Assembly: GCA_014379305.1 (NCBI GenBank)
Contig: JACMMB010000140.1
Coordinates: 1 to 17,676 of the forward strand
From: Akkermansiaceae bacterium
GTDB lineage: Bacteria > Verrucomicrobiota > Verrucomicrobiia > Verrucomicrobiales > Akkermansiaceae
DNA: 17,676 bases
Direction: 5' to 3'
Shown in pieces: positions 6,768 through 13,349 of this stretch. The notes beneath the pieces were generated by a model. The model did no database searches, was not told the DNA's origin, and was given only the letters and a program-made list of their open reading frames with translations. Numbering within the stretch: position 1 is the stretch's first letter; each line of letters opens with the position of its first letter. The position numbers were made by a program, and so were the translations under genes.

Positions 6768-7769
6768 TTACCGGGTTGCAGCGGGAAGCCACGCCCTTGC
6801 ACCCGTACTGCGGCGTTCGCATTCCTTGAAAAATCCAACCAGGCCGCGACGGTTTTCAAGATCCGCGATGGCATCCTCGGCTCTCGCGTAGCGCCAGCGG
6901 AAACCGGCCTCGCGGAGACGCAATGGATCCGCCCAGCGGCTTTTCAGAACCAATTCGGCTTCGGTCCGCATCATCGCCGCACCGAGCTCCACCATCCACT
7001 TGCCGGCCGGTATTCCCAACGGCATTCCGACCGTTTCCCGGAAATATCTCATCCAATCATGATTGGTGGGAAAGTCAGGAGCAGTGACATTCACAATGCC
7101 ATCGATGAACGGGTCGCGCATGACGAACTCGACCGCGCGTAGGAAATCATCCATGTGGATCCAGCTTACCCGTTGTTTTCCGCTTCCCAGTGCTCCGCCG
7201 AGCGCGCGGTTGGTAAGCCCCGTAAAAGCTTCATACACCGTGTCCGGCTCGTTAGCCAAAACCATGCCGATACGCAATGCGACCTTGCGTGTTGCCGCAG
7301 GGATCTTGGCTGCGAAAAAAGCGTTTTCCCATGTCTCCGCAACCAGGTGCGAAAATCCTTCTCCCGCCTCGCCGTCCCATTCGTTCTGGGGCTTATCCAC
7401 CGCGTGGCGATACCAGGTGGCGGTGCTTGCGTTCAGCCACAGCTTGGGAGGAACCCGGCATTCCGCGATGGCGCGGCCTATCAATTCAGTGGTGTCGACT
7501 CTGCTGCTCAAAATCGCCTGCCGGTTCAGGCAGTTATACCTGCAATTGACGCTGTGGCCCGAGAGGTTGATGACAAGTTCCGCGCCTTCCAACGCATAGG
7601 CCCAGGGACCAATATTCTTCCCATCCCATTCTAGAAACATTCCATCGCCGCTCCAGCCGTTGCGATTCCGCGCGATCGCGACGACCTCCCGACCATTTCT
7701 GGAAAAGTGGCGGCAAAGATAACGGCCCAGAAATCCGTTCGCACCGATGATTACTACTGTCGTGTTCAT
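6768..7769 (-). CDS. TIGR01777-family NAD(P)-binding SDR protein (YfcH-like, C-terminal DUF1731)
   Basis: This is an atypical extended short-chain dehydrogenase/epimerase-like protein of 333 residues. The N-terminal GANGFLG motif (9-15) binds a dinucleotide. Typical family segments follow in order: VINLSGHSV, NASTATWY, a GEGFSHLVAETWE helix, RIGMVL, SWIHMDDF and NVTAPDFPTN. The C-terminal portion with KSRWADPLRLREAGFRW corresponds to DUF1731. The usual catalytic YxxxK is not obvious, as is common in this family, and no substrate is known for it. The ATG at 7769 lies 19 bp after the stop of the upstream GbsR-like gene, so the two are probably co-transcribed. It is convergent with ilvC (32 bp apart), and I see no obvious terminator between them. 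Confidence 0.9.
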   Translation of the reverse strand: MNTTVVIIGANGFLGRYLCRHFSRNGREVVAIARNRNGWSGDGMFLEWDGKNIGPWAYALEGAELVINLSGHSVNCRYNCLNRQAILSSRVDTTELIGRAIAECRVPPKLWLNASTATWYRHAVDKPQNEWDGEAGEGFSHLVAETWENAFFAAKIPAATRKVALRIGMVLANEPDTVYEAFTGLTNRALGGALGSGKQRVSWIHMDDFLRAVEFVMRDPFIDGIVNVTAPDFPTNHDWMRYFRETVGMPLGIPAGKWMVELGAAMMRTEAELVLKSRWADPLRLREAGFRWRYARAEDAIADLENRRGLVGFFKECERRSTGARAWLPAATR

Positions 7770-7788
7770 AAATTAGTTGTTCCAGTTT

Positions 7789-8319
7789 TCAGCCTAATAA
7801 TTTTGTCGCCAACTGCAGCGCGAACCCATGTTTCATTCCTGCCACCCGGTCGGACATCTTGGATGCGAAAGAGACGAATTCCTCCAAGTCCTTGACCTGG
7901 TTGTGAAAAGTCTTTGCCTCCGCGCTCTTCAAATCCTTGGTCTCGGCGACACATCTGTTCAGAATCGCCAAGGCGGGCTCGATCTCGCGACGTTTGCGCT
8001 CGCGGGCGATGATGGTGAAAATCTGCCATACATCTTTCTCCGCTTCGTAAAAATCCCTTCGATCACCTTTTACGACGATCATTTTGATGAGACCCCAGTT
8101 CACCAACTCCTTGAGATTGGTATGCGCGTTGCCGCGGCTGATGCTGAGTTCCTCCATGACCTCGTCCGTGCACATCACCTGCGGGGAAGTCATGAGCAAG
8201 GCGTGAATCTGGGCCATGGTCCGGTTGATCCCCCATTGGGTTCCAAGCGCTCCCCATTGGGCGATGAATTCATCCTTAGCCAGCTTCAATCGATCTGTCG
8301 GAACATTCATTACTTTCAT
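7789..8319 (-). CDS. GbsR/MarR-type winged-helix transcriptional regulator
   Basis: The 176-residue protein has a winged helix-turn-helix at about 32-92. It includes CTDEVMEELSISRGNAHTNLKEL as the HTH, with the recognition helix at SRGNAHTNLKELVNWG, and KGDRRDFYEAEKD as the wing. It then has a long helical C-terminal region, probably for dimerisation. This arrangement, including the opening FIAQWGALGTQWG helix, matches GbsR-like proteins (COG1510), which in Bacillus control choline and glycine betaine genes; the ligand here is unknown. Either of two starts is possible: ATG at 8319 or ATG at 8310. An inverted repeat overlaps the first, which slightly favours 8310. It probably forms a two-gene unit with the SDR gene downstream and may autoregulate through the repeats at 8312-8346. 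Confidence 0.85.
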   Translation of the reverse strand: MKVMNVPTDRLKLAKDEFIAQWGALGTQWGINRTMAQIHALLMTSPQVMCTDEVMEELSISRGNAHTNLKELVNWGLIKMIVVKGDRRDFYEAEKDVWQIFTIIARERKRREIEPALAILNRCVAETKDLKSAEAKTFHNQVKDLEEFVSFASKMSDRVAGMKHGFALQLATKLLG

Positions 8320-8346
8320 TAAATACTGAAAGTTCAGAACTTCAAG
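8312..8346. promoter_or_regulatory. Interleaved inverted repeats at the GbsR-like gene start, candidate operator
   Basis: ACTTTCA (8312-8318) and TGAAAGT (8327-8333) form a perfect 7-bp inverted repeat with an 8-bp gap. The second arm is shared with a further repeat, AAGTT-CAG-AACTT (8330-8342). The sites overlap the 5' end of the regulator gene, the usual place for autoregulation by MarR-type proteins. No protein-binding evidence exists. Confidence 0.4.
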
Positions 8347-8391
8347 TGGAAAAAAGCAATTATCTTAAAAAAATGATCCTGTTTTTTCGCC

Positions 8392-8424
8392 AAAAAAAAA
8401 CCGCTTTCCTGAATGGAAAACGGT
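8392..8424 (-). terminator. Strong intrinsic terminator
   Basis: On the minus strand, ACCGTTTTCC (8424-8415) pairs with GGAAAGCGGT (8409-8400) around a five-base loop. There is one G-T wobble in a stem of ten pairs, followed by a run of nine or more T (8400-8392). It lies 25 bp after the stop of the small HTH gene and ends the ketosynthase to HTH-protein unit. Confidence 0.88.
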
Positions 8425-8448
8425 CTGGAAACAACTGGCGAAGCTCTT

Positions 8449-8787
8449 TTAGAGCGATGCTTTGAGGCCTTCGAATTTCGAGCGCTTGAGGTTGAGTTCG
8501 CGCTCAAGTTTTTCGATATCCTGCCCCAGCGCAAGCATGGAGCTTAGCTTGTTTTGCATGCTGCCTTTTCCCCCGACTGCCTTGGTTGCTCGCGTTGAGG
8601 ATACGCCGGCGTTCTTAAGCCATGCCGCAATGGTTAGTTGTGAAATACTAAATTTGGTGGCTGCGGCACTTTGACCGCCCCGCCCATTTGATACATTATA
8701 ATCTGTAACAAATGAAACTACCTTGCTCTTTTCGTCCGGCGTATAGCGCTTGCCGCGCACGATATCTTTTTTAACTGATGTACTCAT
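8449..8787 (-). CDS. Small HTH protein with C-terminal coiled coil, 112 aa
   Basis: The protein has a basic N-terminus, then a homeodomain-like helix-turn-helix of the type found at the start of some transposases. Its parts are KRYTPDEKSKVVSFV (13-27) as the first helix, then GGQSAAATKFSISQLTIAAWL (about 37-57) as the second and third helices. A short linker is followed by a Leu-rich helix (about 78-112, LSSMLALGQDIEKLERELNL) that is likely a coiled coil for dimerisation. There is no transposase catalytic domain, so a domesticated DNA-binding protein or chromosomal regulator is more plausible than a mobile element remnant. The start ATG at 8787 lacks a Shine-Dalgarno sequence. It follows the YkuD-SerB fusion gene by 69 bp and ends before a strong terminator. 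Family assignment is by fold pattern only. Confidence 0.7.
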   Translation of the reverse strand: MSTSVKKDIVRGKRYTPDEKSKVVSFVTDYNVSNGRGGQSAAATKFSISQLTIAAWLKNAGVSSTRATKAVGGKGSMQNKLSSMLALGQDIEKLERELNLKRSKFEGLKASL

Positions 8788-8798
8788 TGCGCGTGCAA

Positions 8799-8815
8799 CT
8801 TAATTCGTGGTTAAG
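8799..8815. repeat. CTTAA-N7-TTAAG inverted repeat before the HTH gene
   Basis: A 5-bp inverted repeat with a 7-bp gap lies 12 bp upstream of the ATG of the small HTH gene. It may be an operator for autoregulation or a weak hairpin. Five-base arms occur easily by chance. Confidence 0.3.
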
Positions 8816-8836
8816 CTGAATCAAGGGAAAATGATA

Positions 8837-8854
8837 AATATGCAAAATATGCAA
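8837..8854. repeat. Perfect tandem repeat, two copies of AATATGCAA
   Basis: Two adjacent, identical 9-bp copies lie directly beyond the stop codon of the YkuD-SerB fusion gene and about 50 bp upstream of the HTH gene. Tandem 9-bp half sites on nearly one helical turn would suit a direct-repeat-binding regulator. The region is AT-rich, so polymerase-slippage origin is also possible. Confidence 0.6.
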
Positions 8855-8856
8855 TT

Positions 8857-9978
8857 CTACCCGGCTAATACGCTACGCAGATTTTCAAGATCATTAAAAT
8901 CATCCAACCAGATATGCGCTCCATGCCTGACTTTTTCGCGCTGCACAACGCCTCCGAATCCAATCATAAGATCAACCTCCGGCTTGGTTTCCAAATCGGA
9001 AATTCCATCGCCGATCATGACAATGCGTTCCGGCAACAAGGCGCTGCGCCACTCGCGAATGATTTCATTTTTACCTAGATTCCGCGTCGTGGGATAATCT
9101 TTTCCGTAACCATCGTAATCACCTCGTTCATTGATATAGAGAGGAACAGCTTCGACATGGCTGATGCCAAGAACGGTTGCCAATGGCCTGATTAGCGGAG
9201 CAAAACCGCCGGAAACAATTACCGGCAACCAGCCATCGCCGATAGCCATGCCAAGCATATCCACAGCCCCCGGGACTATGGTTTCAAGATATCGCTGGCT
9301 AACCTGATCCATCATGGATTTGTCCGGCCTGATGATTTCCATCCGTAATTGGAATACTTCATCAAGAGGAACTTCCCCGTTCATCGCGGCATTGGTCAAA
9401 GCGACAACCTCGGCAAAAATTGCAGGATTTGATAATCTTGCCAGCTCATCAATTCCCTCAATGTTTGAGAGTGTGGAATCGCAATCAATGAACAGTAGTT
9501 TCCCCCTTCTTTCTGTTAGAGGATGAATTGTGATTTCCGTCCCTTCATCAACAAGCTTGAATAAGTCGATCATGTCACGGTTAGCCAGTCGGATACATCC
9601 ATGGCTGGCCATTTTCCCGAGTTGGTCCTCGTGATTTGTTCCATGGATATATATATAACGTTCCATGGTGTTCGCATTTTCGGGATCGAGTCCTTCCAGC
9701 CTGAGAATGCGCGTAAGGATTAAGTCATCGTCCGTAATTTGAGCGGGGTGCCAGATCCCAACCGGCTCACGGGCAGTGAATCTGGTGTAAATCGGCTCGC
9801 CTCCACCAATTTTTTCGGAAATGACGAAGCGCCCGGTTGGAGTGCGGTGGCTGCCTTCGGCAAAGCCCATGCCTTTTTCCGCAGTCGAAACATGAAAGCT
9901 GCGGCTAAGGGCGTTATCGATAATCAGATCCAGCTTTTGCCGATCCATGAAAAGTTCCAGTTGTATCCGATGGCTCAT
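8857..9978 (-). CDS. Fusion protein: L,D-transpeptidase (YkuD) domain plus phosphoserine phosphatase (HAD) domain
   Basis: One uninterrupted 373-residue frame holds two enzymes. Residues 1-153 are a YkuD domain: RTPTGRF (45-51), IHG with H112, and ASHGCIRL with S125, H126 and catalytic C128. Residues 160-373 are a full phosphoserine phosphatase of the SerB/PSPH type. D165 and D167 lie in DCDST, followed by EGIDELA with E174, then R212, the second HAD motif SGG at 256-258, K303, and GDGISD with D324 and D328. Only about seven residues link the domains. There is no signal peptide or membrane segment, so the protein appears cytosolic, which is odd for a peptidoglycan transpeptidase. The phosphatase part probably makes serine from phosphoserine. 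The transpeptidase role is unknown. The ATG overlaps the upstream ketosynthase stop (ATGA, 9978-9975), indicating translational coupling. Confidence 0.9.
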   Translation of the reverse strand: MSHRIQLELFMDRQKLDLIIDNALSRSFHVSTAEKGMGFAEGSHRTPTGRFVISEKIGGGEPIYTRFTAREPVGIWHPAQITDDDLILTRILRLEGLDPENANTMERYIYIHGTNHEDQLGKMASHGCIRLANRDMIDLFKLVDEGTEITIHPLTERRGKLLFIDCDSTLSNIEGIDELARLSNPAIFAEVVALTNAAMNGEVPLDEVFQLRMEIIRPDKSMMDQVSQRYLETIVPGAVDMLGMAIGDGWLPVIVSGGFAPLIRPLATVLGISHVEAVPLYINERGDYDGYGKDYPTTRNLGKNEIIREWRSALLPERIVMIGDGISDLETKPEVDLMIGFGGVVQREKVRHGAHIWLDDFNDLENLRSVLAG

Positions 9979-11147
9979 GGGCTGGTTTGGAAAACGGCTA
10001 GAGCATTGTGCCCGCCCATCCCGTGGGCAAGTTTGAAGACCGGGCCTTTCGCTGGAATTGATTTGTCAGGACAGGTCCATTTGCCGAAGCCCTTGGTGCC
10101 TGCCAGATTCGGCGGGAGCATCGAGTCATTGAGGAAGCGGACAAGAATCACACTCTCCAAAAGTCCGCTTGCTCCCACGGTGTGGCCAAAAAAAGGTTTC
10201 AAGAGATGGAAGGTGGTTTTCCCACTGGGTAACATTTTTTTGAAGAGAGTTTCCTCAGCGCGCGCCTGCACCTTCGTTCCGGTGGCATGTGGGCAAATTC
10301 CCGCAGGCTCCCCGAACTTGAATATTGCCTCACCGAGCAGTTTGCCTGTCTTGCCGCCGCTCTTGGGAATTCCAACCGGATCCGCGCCATCGGAATTATT
10401 CGCGAAATGGCTGTATCTGACTTTTCCATGCTCATGCACGGAAAGAGCCACCGCTGCCGCACCTTCTCCGGGGATGAAACCGTTGGTGAGCTCTGAATAC
10501 GGATTCAGGCGGCGCGCGGAACCAAGCAAACCTGATGACGCGTAACTATCTAACAGAACGGAAACCAGTGGCAAATCAACCGCCACGACCAAGGCTCTTT
10601 CTGCAAGACCCGCATTCAGAATCATTTTTGCAAGACCCAGGGCGTCGAGTCCGGCGGAGCACCCGCTGGCGACGACATGGTTCGGCCCGCGGATTCCGCA
10701 CTCGATCGTGATCGCGGTAGCCGGTTCGCTGTGAATGGTGTTGCTGGCGGCCATCATTTTGAACGGGCGACGTTGCGGCCAAGGGCCGAGCCAGCCGGCG
10801 GCGTTTCCACGACTTGTCCCGACCACCAATGCGGCATCCTCAAGTAGTGCGGAAGTCCAGCCCGCGGCTGCAATCGCCTGCTTCGCAACATGGAGTGCGG
10901 CCATCGAGGCCGGGCTCCATTTCCGGTGATTCAAGAGGGACCTGGGCTCTATCCAGGCACCATGCAGGTGGGCGTGAGGGCTGTCATTTCCAAGTAACGA
11001 AGCCAGCGGTCGGATCGCGGTGGTGCCGGCAAGGATAGCCTGAAAATGGGTTTCGACATCGTGCCCTAGCGAGGAAAGAGCGCCCATGCCCACGATGGAT
11101 AGCGGAGAAGTGATTCCTTCCGGTAGCAAGCTGAACGCCGACGGCAA
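9975..11147 (-). CDS. Stand-alone beta-ketoacyl synthase (FabF/KS-like)
   Basis: The 390-residue protein has the thiolase fold of condensing enzymes. The nucleophile is C163 in ASGCSAGLDAL. The two active-site histidines are H287 (CPHATGT, where FabF usually has AHGT) and H322 (KPFFGHTVGASG), with K317 just before the latter. The C-terminal GMGGHNALAVF replaces the usual GFGGTN. Such enzymes join acyl and malonyl units on acyl carrier protein. The start is uncertain: no in-frame ATG precedes the first core strand, so a TTG at 11147 (or 11129) must be used. No ACP, ketoreductase or acyltransferase gene is beside it. Its stop overlaps the start of the YkuD-SerB fusion gene. It may be a divergent FabF paralogue for a special lipid or polyketide product; the product is unknown. 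Confidence 0.88.
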   Translation of the reverse strand: MPSAFSLLPEGITSPLSIVGMGALSSLGHDVETHFQAILAGTTAIRPLASLLGNDSPHAHLHGAWIEPRSLLNHRKWSPASMAALHVAKQAIAAAGWTSALLEDAALVVGTSRGNAAGWLGPWPQRRPFKMMAASNTIHSEPATAITIECGIRGPNHVVASGCSAGLDALGLAKMILNAGLAERALVVAVDLPLVSVLLDSYASSGLLGSARRLNPYSELTNGFIPGEGAAAVALSVHEHGKVRYSHFANNSDGADPVGIPKSGGKTGKLLGEAIFKFGEPAGICPHATGTKVQARAEETLFKKMLPSGKTTFHLLKPFFGHTVGASGLLESVILVRFLNDSMLPPNLAGTKGFGKWTCPDKSIPAKGPVFKLAHGMGGHNALAVFQTSP

Positions 11148-11219
11148 TCCAAAAACAGCATTTTGTCCGACTTTCGGCCTTTGCTCGTTTGCCTAAGATG
11201 CCTCATAAGCGGCGGGCCG

Positions 11220-12056
11220 ATGAAGTCCGTTCTGGAAACAATAAAAGGGGGAGCCCAATATCTGCAAAATCGGGGCGTTGATGACGCACGGCGAAACATG
11301 GAACATCTCTTGGCACATCAGCTCGGCTGCACGCGCATGCAGCTCTACACGCAGTTTGATAAACCGCTGGATGAAGTGGATCTGGCACCCTTACGGGAAG
11401 GTCTGAGAAAACGCGGCCAAGGGGTGCCGTTGCAACATCTGCTAGGCGAGGTGGGGTTCTTCGGCAGGAATTTCATCTGCGATCGCCGCGGGCTGATCCC
11501 GCGTCCGGAGACCGAGGAGCTGGCTGAAATGATATTGGCAAAACTACCCGCAGAAAGCCTGGAGATGCTCGACATGGGCTGTGGGTCGGGCGTGCTTGGA
11601 CTGACATTGGCGGCGGAAAGACCTGAGAGCAGGGTGACTTTGGTGGACGTTTCCGTGGAGGCTGTTTCATTGACCAAGGCCAATGCGGATCAACTTGGTA
11701 TCGGCAACATTGTGCTGGTTCATGGCGATCTGTTTGAGAAAATCGTAGGGAAATTCGATCTGATCGCCGCGAATCTTCCCTATGTGCCCAGCGGCGAGGC
11801 GAATGCCCTGGCCCGTGAACTCAGCCATGATCCGCCCTTGGCGCTGTTTTCAGGGTCTGACGGATTGGAGCTATTGCGGAAGTTTGTTCCACTGGCTTTT
11901 GAATTCCTGAAACCCGGCGGGCAACTGGCCTTGGAAATTGGTCACGATCAGGCTTCCCAGCTCTACATGTATTTAGAATCCTCGGGCTTCACGGATATCC
12001 GGATCCATGCCGACTTGTCCGGCGTGGATCGCTTCCCATTCGCAAAACATCCCTAA
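11220..12056 (+). CDS. prmC: Peptide chain release factor N5-glutamine methyltransferase
   Basis: PrmC (HemK) methylates the glutamine of the GGQ motif of RF1 and RF2 using S-adenosylmethionine. The 278-residue protein has an N-terminal helical substrate domain with LLAHQLGCTRMQLYTQFDKPL, and PLQHLLGEVGFFG followed by LIPRPETEELAE, which is the family signature. A Rossmann methyltransferase domain with LDMGCGSGVLGL (D118-G124) follows. The target-binding NPPY motif is NLPY here (185-188). The start at ATG 11220 is chosen because it gives the usual N-terminus; the frame extends upstream only via a TTG. It is 14 bp upstream of murA on the same strand, and the two are probably co-transcribed. 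It is divergent from the ketosynthase gene. prfA, a frequent partner, is not adjacent. Confidence 0.93.
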   Translation: MKSVLETIKGGAQYLQNRGVDDARRNMEHLLAHQLGCTRMQLYTQFDKPLDEVDLAPLREGLRKRGQGVPLQHLLGEVGFFGRNFICDRRGLIPRPETEELAEMILAKLPAESLEMLDMGCGSGVLGLTLAAERPESRVTLVDVSVEAVSLTKANADQLGIGNIVLVHGDLFEKIVGKFDLIAANLPYVPSGEANALARELSHDPPLALFSGSDGLELLRKFVPLAFEFLKPGGQLALEIGHDQASQLYMYLESSGFTDIRIHADLSGVDRFPFAKHP

Positions 12057-12070
12057 CGCATACTGATCAA

Positions 12071-13339
12071 ATGGATAAACTTGTCGTCCACGGCGGCTCC
12101 GTCATCAAGGGAGTTATCAATATCTCCGGTTCAAAGAACGCCTCGCTGCCGATTCTGGCGGCATCCATTTTAACGGGCGAGGATTGCATCATCCGGCGCG
12201 TGCCGGACGTTTCCGATACCAATTACATGATCCAGATCCTCAGTGCCCTGGGCGCGGATGTGGAGCGTTCATCGGGAACTGTCAGAATCTGCTGTGCGGA
12301 CATAGCGGATGAAGCGCCCTATGAATTGGTGCGGAGGATGCGCGCGTCGATCTGCGTGATGGGACCGTTATTGGCGAGGAAAGGGCGTGCGGTAGTGTCC
12401 CTTCCCGGCGGTTGCGTGATTGGCGACCGGCCGGTGGATTTGCATTTGAAAGGGCTGCAGGCGCTCGGCGCGAAGGTGGAGTTCGAAGGCGGAAATATCA
12501 CTCTCACAGCGCCCGACGGCTTGCGTGGAGCGGAAATGGATCTACGCGGCGAAAACGGCCCGACCGTTCTCGGAACCGACAATGTGATGATGGCGGCGAC
12601 ACTGGCGGATGGCATCACCGTGATCGAGTCCGCAGCGGCCGAGCCGGAGGTGCTTGATCTGGCGAATTTCCTCAATGCCATGGGAGCGAAAATCAGCGGT
12701 GCCGGAACACGCCGGATCGTCATTGAGGGTGTGAAGGAGCTGCATGGCGTGGAGCACACTGTCATCCCGGATCGGATTGAGGCCGGAACCTTCATGGCTG
12801 CCGCCGCACTCGCGGGTGAAGGGGTGACACTCAATCGGGTCAACCGGGATCATCTCAAGGCCATCACTGCGGCAATCATCAAATCCGGCCACAAGGTTGA
12901 GTTCAACGAAGCCGGAAATTCCTGTTTCATCGAACGCGGGGAAACCCTTCAAGGAGTGGATCTGACGACCGCTCCCTTCCCTGGATATCCGACCGACATG
13001 CAGGCGCAGATGACAGCCCTGCTGGTCACCACGCCGGGCATCAGTGTGATCAGGGATACCATTTTTCCCCAACGATTCATGCACTGTGCGGAGCTGAAAC
13101 GAATGGGTGCGGATATCCGGGTCGACAACGGCAATGCCATCGTCAGCGGTGTCAGACGGCTCTCCGCAGCTCCAGTGATGGCCTCTGATCTGCGGGCATC
13201 CGCCGCTCTTGTGCTCGCGGCTCTCAATGCCAGCGGCTCGACTGAAATTTCACGTCTATACCATATTGACCGAGGCTATGAACATATAGATGAGAAGCTG
13301 CTCATGTTGGGGGCAAAAGTGGAGCGGGTGCAGGTATAG
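12071..13339 (+). CDS. murA: UDP-N-acetylglucosamine 1-carboxyvinyltransferase
   Basis: MurA transfers enolpyruvate from PEP to UDP-GlcNAc, the first committed step of peptidoglycan synthesis, in the cytosol. The 422-residue protein has the inside-out alpha/beta-barrel fold of the family. K22 and N23 lie in GSKNASLPILAA. The catalytic loop PGGCVIGDRP carries C115 at exactly the E. coli position, so the enzyme has the fosfomycin-reactive cysteine. PFPGYPTDMQAQ carries the general base D309, and DLRASAALVLAAL lies near the C-terminus. Length is as usual. The ATG at 12071 follows prmC by 14 bp. The stop is only 10 bp from that of the convergent oppB-like gene. A 10-bp palindrome, GATAGCTATC (13345-13354), spans that junction but has no T-run. 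Confidence 0.97.
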   Translation: MDKLVVHGGSVIKGVINISGSKNASLPILAASILTGEDCIIRRVPDVSDTNYMIQILSALGADVERSSGTVRICCADIADEAPYELVRRMRASICVMGPLLARKGRAVVSLPGGCVIGDRPVDLHLKGLQALGAKVEFEGGNITLTAPDGLRGAEMDLRGENGPTVLGTDNVMMAATLADGITVIESAAAEPEVLDLANFLNAMGAKISGAGTRRIVIEGVKELHGVEHTVIPDRIEAGTFMAAAALAGEGVTLNRVNRDHLKAITAAIIKSGHKVEFNEAGNSCFIERGETLQGVDLTTAPFPGYPTDMQAQMTALLVTTPGISVIRDTIFPQRFMHCAELKRMGADIRVDNGNAIVSGVRRLSAAPVMASDLRASAALVLAALNASGSTEISRLYHIDRGYEHIDEKLLMLGAKVERVQV

Positions 13340-13349
13340 AACAGGATAG

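Noticed and set aside
8443..8455. GCTCT-TTT-AGAGC hairpin at the end of the small HTH gene
   Set aside because: It overlaps the stop codon and has no T-run; the nearby ten-pair hairpin with a long T-run is the real terminator.
9739..10545. A 268-codon plus-strand open frame across the fusion and ketosynthase genes
   Set aside because: It is antisense to both coding regions and its product shows no domain; the minus-strand frames carry intact catalytic motifs.
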